A program made the position numbers and the translations under genes. The notes under the pieces were generated by a model, which saw only the letters and a list, made by a program, of their open reading frames with translations, ran no database searches and was not told where the DNA came from. From Vibrio hangzhouensis (GTDB lineage Bacteria > Pseudomonadota > Gammaproteobacteria > Enterobacterales > Vibrionaceae): a stretch of DNA of 64,000 bases. Positions 1 through 7,758 of this stretch are shown here, in pieces. The number at the start of each line of letters is the position of its first letter. Within the stretch, counting starts at the first letter, position 1. Location of the stretch: NCBI RefSeq assembly GCF_900107935.1, contig NZ_FNVG01000001.1, forward strand, positions 124,001 to 188,000, written 5' to 3'.

Positions 1-838
1 CTCCTGCCCTAAGAGCAGCGGCAGAGGCAAGGTAACATGCGCCGCTCATCCCAGAACCACTCCCTACAACCAGAGCTCGACCATGACTGCCTTTGTGAGC
101 ATCTCGTTTGCGGGGAATTAGTTGTTCTAACCAAGTTAGCTGACTCAGCGCCACATTTGAAGTAATGAGGTCATCAAATACATGCTCCACCCCCAATCCG
201 GCGAAACATAAAACACCGGTATAAGCACGGGCCTTCCCGGTTACGAGTCCACGCTTCAGCCCGATAAAGCTGATAGTAGCGTCCGCTTTTACCGTGTGGC
301 CAAGTAATGCGCCTGTATCAGTATCCAGACCTGACGGCGTATCAATTGACAATATGGGGCAACAAGCCTGATTGATTCTATCTATTAAGTGTGCATAAAA
401 AGGACGGACCTCACCGGTAATTCCAGTACCGAGTAAGCCATCGATAATCACATCGACCGACTCAGGGATTTCGTTGCAAGGTGCATGAATTTCTCCTCCT
501 GCGGCAACAAACGCCTCCATTGCACGTTTTGCATCCCCGCTCAGAGAGCTTGTCTCTCCGATTTGCCACAATAAGACCTGAAAACCCGCTTTGATGGCCA
601 AACCACCCACAATATAACCGTCACCTCCATTATTCCCTCTACCACAGCATATTAAGATAGAACGAGCATCAGGGTAGCGTTCAACCAACAAATCGAAAAC
701 CGCCTGGCCAGCTCTTTCCATCAGAGTATACATGGCAAGTTGGAGGTGCTCTGCCGCCTCTTGTTCGCCAGCGCGAACCTGCTGAGAGGTATAAAGGTAT
801 TCCGGTAATCGGTAGAAAGTTTGAGAAGAGGAGTTCAT
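1..838 (-). CDS. nnr: Bifunctional NAD(P)H-hydrate epimerase / dehydratase, N-terminal part (runs off left edge)
   Basis: Repairs hydrated NADH and NADPH: the N-terminal YjeF_N domain epimerises NAD(P)HX and a C-terminal kinase-like domain dehydrates it. About 279 residues are visible and the gene continues past position 1. Visible motifs are GRGNNGGDGYIVGG (nucleotide-binding loop of the epimerase domain), DGLLGTGITGEVR and IDTPSGLDTDTG, then the beginning of the second domain (KGSHGRALVVGSGSGMSGA). The start at 838 has an AGGA ribosome site about 7 bases upstream; in-frame ATGs at 853 and 862 would add a few residues. In many gammaproteobacteria this gene leads tsaE-amiB-mutL-miaA-hfq-hflX-hflK-hflC, which would lie just outside the window. 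Confidence 0.9.
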   Translation of the reverse strand, partial: MNSSSQTFYRLPEYLYTSQQVRAGEQEAAEHLQLAMYTLMERAGQAVFDLLVERYPDARSILICCGRGNNGGDGYIVGGLAIKAGFQVLLWQIGETSSLSGDAKRAMEAFVAAGGEIHAPCNEIPESVDVIIDGLLGTGITGEVRPFYAHLIDRINQACCPILSIDTPSGLDTDTGALLGHTVKADATISFIGLKRGLVTGKARAYTGVLCFAGLGVEHVFDDLITSNVALSQLTWLEQLIPRKRDAHKGSHGRALVVGSGSGMSGACYLASAAALRAG

Positions 839-911
839 AGGCGCGTCCTGCATAACACTCATCAGAAGTAATTAATGTTAGCAGACTGATCGCGCCAGTG
901 TTGTGAGCAAG

Positions 912-1160
912 CTAGAAGGAATATTGAGGCCAGAAAATGTGGAGCGCAAATCTGAGAACGATCGCAAATATTGTGAGAGCAACACCTAACCGATATCGCT
1001 TATACTCCGCCACGCTCATCGGTACTCGTTTGTAAAACATGGTGACAACGCCCTTCCAGTCATGGCTACGTCGACCATATTGAATTATGCCCGTGATGAT
1101 GAACAGTATTCCAGCCAACAAAAGTGCCTTCTCTGTCCAAAATAATCCTTGTTCCATCAT
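912..1160 (-). CDS. Small inner-membrane protein, unknown function
   Basis: An 82-residue protein with two hydrophobic segments, about residues 8-26 and 58-76, separated by a basic loop (YGRRSHDWKG, FYKRVP), so a two-helix membrane protein is likely. I do not recognise a family. Two ATGs stand side by side at the start (1160 and 1157), and a GGAG lies about 11 bases upstream of the first. It sits only 15 bases downstream of the lipoprotein gene on the same strand, so the two are probably co-transcribed. Confidence 0.6.
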   Translation of the reverse strand: MMEQGLFWTEKALLLAGILFIITGIIQYGRRSHDWKGVVTMFYKRVPMSVAEYKRYRLGVALTIFAIVLRFALHIFWPQYSF

Positions 1161-1175
1161 ATCGTTACTGACTCC

Positions 1176-2093
1176 TTAACTAGATACAGACTTAGTGTAA
1201 GTCGATAGCACGAATATATCTGTAGGACTATAGTCTAATAACAACTGACTTATTAAGTCGGATGCGATGTCACGCCATTCATCAATTTCCATGACCAAAT
1301 GTTGATGTTGTTGAGTCGTCATTAGATTAAGTGACTGTGCGATGTATTTAGCCGCAACATCTCTGTTGTAATCTATCTTTCTTGCCAGTTGTACGCTGTA
1401 AAAACTTTCTGAATTATTGAGAAACCTTTGAAATTCAGGCTGATAATAGGCAAGGTCGTTACGTCTGTTTAGTAATTGACGCATGTAATACTGCATTTGC
1501 TGTCTGTGTGCCTGCCAGTCGAAAATAGTAACTTCCATATCGTCTGACCACGCTTTTGCTAACGCTTTCTGTTCATCAGTAAGATCACCATACCAGCGGA
1601 CCATATTCTTCTCTATACGCTCTCGGTAAATTTCTCGAATCTCAACCTCACTAAGGCCCTGGTACTTTTCAACAAATCTTCGATCCTGCTTCTCGAAGTT
1701 TTGCAGTAGTTCTTTCACCTGTTCGTCAGACATCTGCAAAGTCAACGCATACAAGTCAGGGGTCACTTGATTCATTAACCGCTTGGTATGAATTTTGACA
1801 TCATCCATCTGCTTCAATACATATCCTGCATCGATCTTCTTAGGGTCCTGGTTTCTGATTTGGGTAAGCTGTTCGAGATATTGAGGGAGCTCGTTTTCTT
1901 TATGCCACTGCCCCAGAAGCGTAATGCGTTCACTCAGAATATCCTCTTGCCCGTCACTCAGGGTCACGTAATCATCAATATACTCAACCAGCACCCAATC
2001 CAGATTGCTGTACAGAAATTTGGTTGTGCAGCCAGAGATGATGATTAGGCTGACCAAAACACTCAAACGTAGTTTGCTAAACAACAGTCTCAT
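1176..2093 (-). CDS. DUF6279-type lipoprotein
   Basis: A 305-residue secreted protein with a classical lipoprotein signal: basic start, hydrophobic core and the lipobox ISGC, placing the acylated cysteine at residue 22. The next residues are TTKF, with no Asp at +2, so outer-membrane sorting is expected. The mature part is helical and charged (DWVLVEYIDDYVTLSDGQ, KNMVRWYGDLTDEQ), which matches my memory of the DUF6279 family found in Vibrio and relatives. No enzymatic motif is visible and its function is unknown. It is followed closely by the small membrane protein gene on the same strand. Confidence 0.75.
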   Translation of the reverse strand: MRLLFSKLRLSVLVSLIIISGCTTKFLYSNLDWVLVEYIDDYVTLSDGQEDILSERITLLGQWHKENELPQYLEQLTQIRNQDPKKIDAGYVLKQMDDVKIHTKRLMNQVTPDLYALTLQMSDEQVKELLQNFEKQDRRFVEKYQGLSEVEIREIYRERIEKNMVRWYGDLTDEQKALAKAWSDDMEVTIFDWQAHRQQMQYYMRQLLNRRNDLAYYQPEFQRFLNNSESFYSVQLARKIDYNRDVAAKYIAQSLNLMTTQQHQHLVMEIDEWRDIASDLISQLLLDYSPTDIFVLSTYTKSVSS

Positions 2094-2165
2094 AGTCTGT
2101 CACTCGTCCTTGCTTTTACCGATGCCCTTTATACGATGGTTACCTTAAGATTAGTTTTAAATATC

Positions 2166-2190
2166 AAAAAGCGCCCATTTTGAGCGCTTA
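2166..2190 (-). terminator. Rho-independent terminator of the cytochrome c peroxidase gene
   Basis: Read on the minus strand, a 7-bp stem AGCGCTC/GGGCGCT with an AAAAT loop is followed by a short run of T. It starts 10 bases past the stop codon of the peroxidase gene. Confidence 0.75.
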
Positions 2191-2199
2191 GTAATTGTG

Positions 2200-3186
2200 T
2201 TAAATCTGAGGTCTGGTGGTACTGTGCGTGGAAGGCGGAAGGTGTGGCAACGTAATTGGCGGCTGCTCACCGGTCAGCGACTTTAAGAATGCTGTTATCT
2301 TTCTCGACTCACTTTTGGTTAAACTTTGTCCCAATTGAATGTCAGCCATTACTTCAACCGCTTCCTGAAGGTCCCAGACCGAGCCATCGTGGAAGTATGG
2401 GTAGGTCAACTCTACGTTTCGCAACGTAGGAACCTTGAAGACGTATTTGTCAAACTCCTTACCAGTAATAGCGGCACGTCCAATGTCAGGATTATCCGTT
2501 TTAAATGCTTTGACCAGCCCCATCTTCTGGTACATTTGCCCACCAGCCAAAGGACCACTATGGCAAGCTATACACCCTTTTTGTTTGAACAGCGCATATC
2601 CTTCTAGCTGATCGACCGTCAATGCTGAATCATCGCCTTTTAACCATTTATCAAATTTAGAATTGGGCGTACGCAAAGTTTTCTCAAAGGTTGCTATTGC
2701 ATCCGTCACTTCCGCAATTGTAAAGTTTTCACTTCCGTACGCCTTCTTAAACCACTGTTGATATTGAGGTATGGATTTTAGAGTTCCTATCGCAAGATCA
2801 TGTGTAAAAGCCATTTCCTTGGGGTTTTCAATCGGCCCCGCCGCTTGTTCTTGAAGATCTTTTGCTCTTCCATTCCAGAATTGGACAAAGTTGAGATCCG
2901 AGTTCAGAACCGTCGGTGAGTTTATGGGGCCAATCGCCCATTTGTGGCCTATTGAGCTTGGTAGGTTGTCCACCCCTCCTTTTGCTACGTTATGACACGA
3001 GTTACAAGAAATCGTATTGGATGCAGATAACCGTGGTTCGAACCATAGCATTTTACCAAGTTCAACCTTCTGCTGGTCCAGCCCAACAACAGGCTCTATG
3101 ATCTTAATAGGTTCTGCATCTTGTCGTTTTGCATTAACACTTAATGCCACACTCATAGCTACCATTGTAAACAGTATTTTATTCAT
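2200..3186 (-). CDS. Periplasmic di-haem cytochrome c peroxidase
   Basis: Reduces hydrogen peroxide to water in the periplasm using electrons from small c-type cytochromes or the quinol pool. The 328-residue protein has a Sec signal peptide ending near VNA (residues 17-19) and two haem c sites, CNSCH at residues 61-65 and CIACH at 205-209. This spacing is typical of the CcpA/MauG superfamily. The GGVDNLPSSIGHKW and FKVPTLRNVELTYPYFHDGS stretches are also characteristic. It is monocistronic, with its own terminator and a long upstream region holding an FNR-like box. A MauG-like role cannot be excluded, but the length and two-haem layout favour a bacterial peroxidase. Confidence 0.9.
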   Translation of the reverse strand: MNKILFTMVAMSVALSVNAKRQDAEPIKIIEPVVGLDQQKVELGKMLWFEPRLSASNTISCNSCHNVAKGGVDNLPSSIGHKWAIGPINSPTVLNSDLNFVQFWNGRAKDLQEQAAGPIENPKEMAFTHDLAIGTLKSIPQYQQWFKKAYGSENFTIAEVTDAIATFEKTLRTPNSKFDKWLKGDDSALTVDQLEGYALFKQKGCIACHSGPLAGGQMYQKMGLVKAFKTDNPDIGRAAITGKEFDKYVFKVPTLRNVELTYPYFHDGSVWDLQEAVEVMADIQLGQSLTKSESRKITAFLKSLTGEQPPITLPHLPPSTHSTTRPQI

Positions 3187-3723
3187 TGCTTAGTCCTTTA
3201 TCGCGTGTTTGCGGTTAGTAATTGCAAGCGAACAAATAGAAAACATGAAGGTTCTACTTATAAATTAATTCTATATTTATTGTTATTTTACATGGAGTTA
3301 CTAACTCCATAAGCAATGAATACTAATAAAATGACCTTTAGCATTAAAATGCAAAAATTAGATTAAATTAATAGAAAAAAGGAATGTAAAAACCTATTGA
3401 TCATCAGAGCCCTTTAAAAATCTGCCACAAGTATTTAGTGACATTTCTAACTGTACCTTTTAGTAACAAATTGTTTACCCATTTGATTGATTTAAATCAG
3501 TTTTATACATTTGAAAAAGAAAACTAGTGAACAAGGTCAGTTCAAGAATCTCTGGTTAACACTGTAAATCCTTTTAAACACGGTCACTTCAGCCAATTCT
3601 TACACCCCGCTACGTGTATAAAATGTAGGTTCGAGTCACAGATCTAACTTCCAGAACGTAATAATCGATATTCCTAAATTCAACTATCATTTCGCTAGTA
3701 TTTGAAAAAAACTTAGGAGCTCC
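3187..3723. other. Long divergent intergenic region
   Basis: 537 bases without a gene, between the divergent peroxidase and glycine-zipper genes. It is AT-rich and must hold both promoters. The one regulatory signal I can name is the FNR-like box listed separately. Confidence 0.6.
3487..3500. promoter_or_regulatory. FNR/ANR-like box
   Basis: TTGATTTAAATCAG matches the FNR consensus TTGAT-N4-ATCAA at 9 of 10 fixed positions. It lies about 300 bases from the peroxidase start and about 224 bases from the glycine-zipper gene. Peroxidases of this type are FNR-activated in several proteobacteria, so the peroxidase is the likelier target. Confidence 0.45.
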
Positions 3724-4119
3724 ATGATGAAGAAGACGCTAATCTCATTTATGTTAACAACAATGTTCGCTTTGCCTACGTACGCTAACCTCATCGTTGA
3801 TATGGAAGGCGTTGATGAAAAAGACTACATTTACGACTTACATAAATGTGAACAAGCCGCTGCTCAGGTTCAGAAAGGTCAAACATCCGGTGGTGCCGTA
3901 AGTGGTGCAGTTAGAGGAGCCGCAATAGGCTCTGCGGGTGTTGCCATAGCAGGTGGTTCTGGAACAGAAGGTGCGAAGAAAGGCGCAGCTGTAGGCTTGG
4001 CCGCCGGTGCACTGAACCGAAACCGTTCTGCAAGAGAAAATAACGACCAATACAAAGAAGACCAACAGACCGTAATGCGTAACTGTATGACTAATAGGGG
4101 TTATGTGGTGTTAAACTAG
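3724..4119 (+). CDS. Periplasmic/outer-membrane glycine-zipper protein
   Basis: A 131-residue protein with a Sec signal peptide ending near TYA (residues 19-21). A central glycine-zipper segment of repeated small residues (GGAVSGAVRGAAIGSAGVAIAG, then GAKKGAAVGLAAGAL, about residues 56-96) can pack a helical hairpin in a membrane. Two cysteines, in HKCEQ and RNCMTNRGY, flank the zipper and may form a disulphide. The signal has no lipobox. A TAGGAG ribosome site precedes the start; a second ATG follows at once. The role is unknown; relatives are usually annotated as glycine-zipper family or YMGG-like proteins. Confidence 0.75.
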   Translation: MMKKTLISFMLTTMFALPTYANLIVDMEGVDEKDYIYDLHKCEQAAAQVQKGQTSGGAVSGAVRGAAIGSAGVAIAGGSGTEGAKKGAAVGLAAGALNRNRSARENNDQYKEDQQTVMRNCMTNRGYVVLN

Positions 4120-4177
4120 CTGTAGTATACTCATCATATACACATCAAAGCTATTAAATCCAAGGTATCTTTTTTCA

Positions 4178-4996
4178 ATGAACGACCTCAATGCATTGCG
4201 TGTCTTTTTAACTCTGATGCAGACTCAGTCCACTCTAAAAGCCGCCAAATCATTGGGGCGTTCACAATCTTACATCTCTAAAACGCTCGGACAGCTTAGG
4301 GTAGATCTCGATGATCCTTTGTTTGTCAGAAGCTCAAACGGGCTTACACCCACAAGTTATGCGCTCTCAATACAGCCTAAGCTCGAAAAAGCGCTGTCTG
4401 AGATTAGCGACGCACTAAAACCTGCCGAGTTCAGTCCCAACAATCTTGACAAGATTACGCTCCACTTGGTCGAGCCCTACCTTATCTCTTGTGGTAAGGA
4501 AATCATAGATGCGATAAGAGCAGCAACTTCTGCACCAATCGAACTGCGCCAGTGGAGTAAGGTGTCTGAGTCGTTGCTATTAACTGAACAAGTTGATCTT
4601 GCCGTGCATGCACTTACAGACAAGCCTCAATCCATTTACCAAAAATATGTTCATACGGGTACGGGTGTCCTCTACGGTAATCTGGATGGTGAATATGTAA
4701 AATACGTTATTCCCGACTTCAACGAACATATCGATCTGTACAAAATGCTCAACAGTGACGCACAGGCAACCATTTTTGTTGATAACCACACGCTCATGAC
4801 CCAATTGCTCGACAATTGTTACACTGTTCGCTATTACATTACCGAGCAGCCCGAAAAAGCGCAGGTTCAACTGGATATGGCTCTCCTCACCAAGGCATCT
4901 CGAAGGAATGAAGCAAAGATTCAGTGGTTGATGGCACTGATCGAACCGATACTGAAGCGCTATACACCAGCGCCATACTCGAAGCTATCCAATTGA
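4178..4996 (+). CDS. LysR-family transcriptional regulator
   Basis: A 272-residue regulator with the LysR winged helix at residues 1-60 (NALRVFLTLMQTQSTLKAAK, then GRSQSYISKTLGQLR as recognition helix, and DDPLFVRSSNGLTPT). The C-terminal effector domain is divergent and about 25 residues shorter than usual for the family, so the inducer cannot be guessed. It is in its own transcription unit, ending at a strong shared terminator. Its neighbours do not reveal a target. Confidence 0.85.
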   Translation: MNDLNALRVFLTLMQTQSTLKAAKSLGRSQSYISKTLGQLRVDLDDPLFVRSSNGLTPTSYALSIQPKLEKALSEISDALKPAEFSPNNLDKITLHLVEPYLISCGKEIIDAIRAATSAPIELRQWSKVSESLLLTEQVDLAVHALTDKPQSIYQKYVHTGTGVLYGNLDGEYVKYVIPDFNEHIDLYKMLNSDAQATIFVDNHTLMTQLLDNCYTVRYYITEQPEKAQVQLDMALLTKASRRNEAKIQWLMALIEPILKRYTPAPYSKLSN

Positions 4997-5018
4997 ATTT
5001 GCTCTACCTCTTACTGAA

Positions 5019-5047
5019 AAAAACCGGGTCATTCCCGGTTTTTTTTT
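5019..5047. terminator. Bidirectional rho-independent terminator
   Basis: A 10-bp stem AAAAACCGGG/CCCGGTTTTT with a 5-base loop, followed by T on the plus strand and preceded by A. It serves the LysR gene on the plus strand and metY on the minus strand. Confidence 0.9.
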
Positions 5048-5056
5048 TCGAGTAGA

Positions 5057-6325
5057 TTAAGCACTAAGGGCCTGTTCCAGATCAGCAATAATGTCATCAA
5101 TATGTTCGATACCAACAGATAGTCGTATCATTTCTGGTTTTACTCCGGCTTCAAGCTGTTCAGTTTCACTCATTTGTCGATGTGTAGTCGACGCCGGATG
5201 GCAAGCAAGAGACTTCGCATCACCAATATTCACCAAGCGCTTGAAGATAGCCAATGCATCATAGAAGCGTACACCCGCTTCGTAACCATCTTTTAAGCCG
5301 AATGAGAGTATCGCGGACGGCTTGCCCCCCATATATTTTTGGGCGAGTTCATAGTGTGGCGAATCTTCTAATCCAGCGTATGATACCCAACTGACTTTAT
5401 CGTGATTCTGTAAGTATTGAGCGACCTTAAGCGCATTCTCCGTATGCCTCTCCATACGTAAAGGCAGGGTTTCTAAACCCTGAAGTAGCATAAATGCGTT
5501 CATAGGCGATAGTGCCGAGCCGGTGTTGCGCAATGGTACCGTTCTGGCACGCCCGATAAACGCTGCCGGACCGAAGGCTTCGGTGTAGACAACACCATGG
5601 TACGAGGGCTCTGGTTGATTAAATACCGGGAAGCGCTCTTTATGTTGGTCCCAAGGAAAGTTACCGGAATCGATGATAACGCCCCCTAGCGAAGTTCCGT
5701 GGCCTCCTACATATTTTGTCAGTGAATGGACAACAATATCCGCACCATGTTGAATCGGTTTGCACAGAACTGGCGTCGCTACCGTATTATCGACGATAAC
5801 TGGCACGCCTTGTTCATGGGCCAACGTTGCAATACCAGCCAAATCAACGATGTTACCCGCAGGATTTCCGATAGATTCACAGTAAACTGCCTTTGTGTTT
5901 TCATCGATCAACGCAGCAATCGACTCCGGTTTATCATCTTTAGCGAATTTAACGGTGATACCTTGCTTTGGCAGCATATGCGCAAACAAAGTATAGGTTC
6001 CACCATAGAGCTGAGGTGTTGAAACAATATTATCTCCAGCCTCAGCCAGAGTTAGAATGGCGTAGTTGATTGCAGCACTTCCCGCACTGACCACCAGTCC
6101 AGCAATACCACCTTCAAGAGCAGCCATCCTCTGCTCCAGCACATCGTTAGTCGGATTCATAATACGTGTGTATATGTTTCCTGGAACCTCTAAGTTGAAG
6201 AGATCAGCGCCATGTTGTGCGCTGTCAAATTCATAAGCAACAGTTTGATAAATTGGCGTCGCTACAGACTTTGTTGTCGGGTCGGTCTGATAACCATGAT
6301 GTATTGATAGCGTTTCGTCTTTCAT
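5057..6325 (-). CDS. metY: O-acetylhomoserine sulfhydrylase (aminocarboxypropyltransferase)
   Basis: Pyridoxal-phosphate enzyme that makes homocysteine from O-acetylhomoserine and sulfide, a direct-sulfhydrylation branch of methionine synthesis. The 422-residue protein has the Cys/Met-metabolism PLP fold: substrate loop YTRIMNPTNDVLEQRMAALEGG, VDNT with the PLP-pyridine Asp (D179), and HSLTKYVGGHG with the Schiff-base lysine K204. I chose the start at 6325 because GGAAGG lies directly upstream and the N-terminus (MKDETLSIHHG) matches the family; an upstream ATG at 6352 adds nine residues without support. No MetJ box or SAM riboswitch was recognised upstream. Confidence 0.93.
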   Translation of the reverse strand: MKDETLSIHHGYQTDPTTKSVATPIYQTVAYEFDSAQHGADLFNLEVPGNIYTRIMNPTNDVLEQRMAALEGGIAGLVVSAGSAAINYAILTLAEAGDNIVSTPQLYGGTYTLFAHMLPKQGITVKFAKDDKPESIAALIDENTKAVYCESIGNPAGNIVDLAGIATLAHEQGVPVIVDNTVATPVLCKPIQHGADIVVHSLTKYVGGHGTSLGGVIIDSGNFPWDQHKERFPVFNQPEPSYHGVVYTEAFGPAAFIGRARTVPLRNTGSALSPMNAFMLLQGLETLPLRMERHTENALKVAQYLQNHDKVSWVSYAGLEDSPHYELAQKYMGGKPSAILSFGLKDGYEAGVRFYDALAIFKRLVNIGDAKSLACHPASTTHRQMSETEQLEAGVKPEMIRLSVGIEHIDDIIADLEQALSA

Positions 6326-6468
6326 TGTCCTTCCTTTCACCTCAGTGAGCATTTTTCATCCATTAGCCGTTCAGTATTTCACTAATGAATAAAAAAAACT
6401 TTGCGTCGCTCCAAAAAAGGCCGATCAAAACCATCTAGACTTAATTTGATAACTTTTAATGTCTCAGA

Positions 6469-7437
6469 ATGAATGGACTCGATATGAATAAGACCAACAA
6501 CAGGGCGCTCAACTCAGTGATCGGGGCACTTGTCGCCGATTCCGCATCAATGGGGTTTCATTGGTTGAACGATCAGGTCGCGATAAAAACCTTATCCAAT
6601 GGAACCCCTGAATTTCACGCTCCGAACAAAAAGGAGTTTGCTGATCGCGGTTATTTTGCCCATGCGGGCAAAATCCCAGGTGACAATTCTCAATATGGAG
6701 CACAACTCGTCGCCATGCTTGACGCTATTGCACTAAAAGGAAGTTATGAAGAACAAAGTTATATCCAATCATTCAAAGAATGGTTTGATTTTGGGGGGAA
6801 GTGGCAAGGGTATATTGATGAACCAACAAAAATCACTCTTCTGACGCTCCATGAAAGAGAAGCCAATGAGCAACCTCTTTCGCAATGTGGTGCCGACAAC
6901 TGCCAGCTCCCCGCTATTTCTAAACTGCCCGGTCTGGTCGCGTTACATCACAGTGATAGCACTTTGCTTTCGTTGGCTGAATCGGCCGTTCGTGTGACCA
7001 ATAATAACAATGCCGCAGTCGAATACGGTATTGCTGCCGCTCAAATTATCAGATCTGCCATTGAAGGCAAAACCCCTACCCAATGTGTCCAGAGTGCACT
7101 AAATCTGTCTGAGCGGGTTGACGAAGCCATCAACGTTGCGCAAGAACTGGTACTAAAGCCTTCGTCAGAGGTTGCCACCCAGTTGGGTATGCACAGTTCC
7201 CTGGACGTCGCCTTTCCCGTTACATTGCATTTACTCCTCAATGCAACGAGTTATGAAGCGGCTGTCAGAGAGAACATCCTGTGCGGAGGAGACAGTTGCG
7301 GTCGAGCTATTTTATTAGGCGCGACCCTTGGCGCATGTTACCAAGGCGGAGCCAAGGACATACCCAGGGATTGGGAGACCAGAGTTACCATTCCTAAATC
7401 ATTACTGGCCTGCCACAGGATATTATTTGATCAATAA
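6469..7437 (+). CDS. ADP-ribosylglycohydrolase (DraG)-family protein with altered metal motif
   Basis: A 322-residue all-helical protein of the ARH/DraG superfamily, whose typical members remove ADP-ribose from proteins or small molecules with a pair of Mg ions. The N-terminal motif GALVADSASMGFHW (residues 18-31) corresponds to the family's G-GDALG. The C-terminal metal motif GGDTDT appears as GGDSCGR (residues 273-279), so one metal ligand is replaced by cysteine. Similar GGDS variants occur in a subgroup related to J1-crystallin, so the substrate may differ or catalysis be lost. An alternative ATG lies at 6484. It converges end to end with the next gene. Confidence 0.75.
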   Translation: MNGLDMNKTNNRALNSVIGALVADSASMGFHWLNDQVAIKTLSNGTPEFHAPNKKEFADRGYFAHAGKIPGDNSQYGAQLVAMLDAIALKGSYEEQSYIQSFKEWFDFGGKWQGYIDEPTKITLLTLHEREANEQPLSQCGADNCQLPAISKLPGLVALHHSDSTLLSLAESAVRVTNNNNAAVEYGIAAAQIIRSAIEGKTPTQCVQSALNLSERVDEAINVAQELVLKPSSEVATQLGMHSSLDVAFPVTLHLLLNATSYEAAVRENILCGGDSCGRAILLGATLGACYQGGAKDIPRDWETRVTIPKSLLACHRILFDQ

Positions 7438-7749
7438 TTAGCATGCAACTTCAAAACTGATGACATATAGCTGCTGTTCGTTAGGGTAGATTTCTCGTAT
7501 CACTTGCCTTAGTTGTGGCAACGTCATGTTCTCCTGAAGTGCATGCTGTTCATTAATGGTGTTAAAATTCAGCGATTCTATGGTAAGAATTTTCAACAGG
7601 CCGAAGACCCGACCTGTTTCAAAAGTAGCGACAGGGATAACTTTATTAAGTTCGAAATCGATTTCCGTTCTGTCGCGTATCGTGATCGTCTTTTTGCCTG
7701 ACAGAATATCGGCTTCAAAGCGTTCAAAAAAAGTAATTTCGTTGCGCAT
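7438..7749 (-). CDS. yqfB: ASCH-domain N4-acetylcytidine amidohydrolase (YqfB type)
   Basis: A 103-residue protein covering a whole ASCH domain. It closely follows E. coli YqfB from memory: ITFFERFEADILSGKKTITIRD at residues 5-26, HALQENMTLPQLRQVI, then a closing YVISFE. YqfB hydrolyses N4-acetylcytidine to cytidine and acetate, with a lysine and threonine in the KKTITIRD stretch in the active site. It lies 9 bases downstream of sbcC on the same strand, so it is probably the last gene of the sbcDC transcript. Confidence 0.88.
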   Translation of the reverse strand: MRNEITFFERFEADILSGKKTITIRDRTEIDFELNKVIPVATFETGRVFGLLKILTIESLNFNTINEQHALQENMTLPQLRQVIREIYPNEQQLYVISFEVAC

Positions 7750-7758
7750 CTACTGTTC

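Noticed and set aside
3394..3408. TTGATCATCAGAG as a second FNR box
   Set aside because: Spacing of the half-sites does not fit TTGAT-N4-ATCAA.
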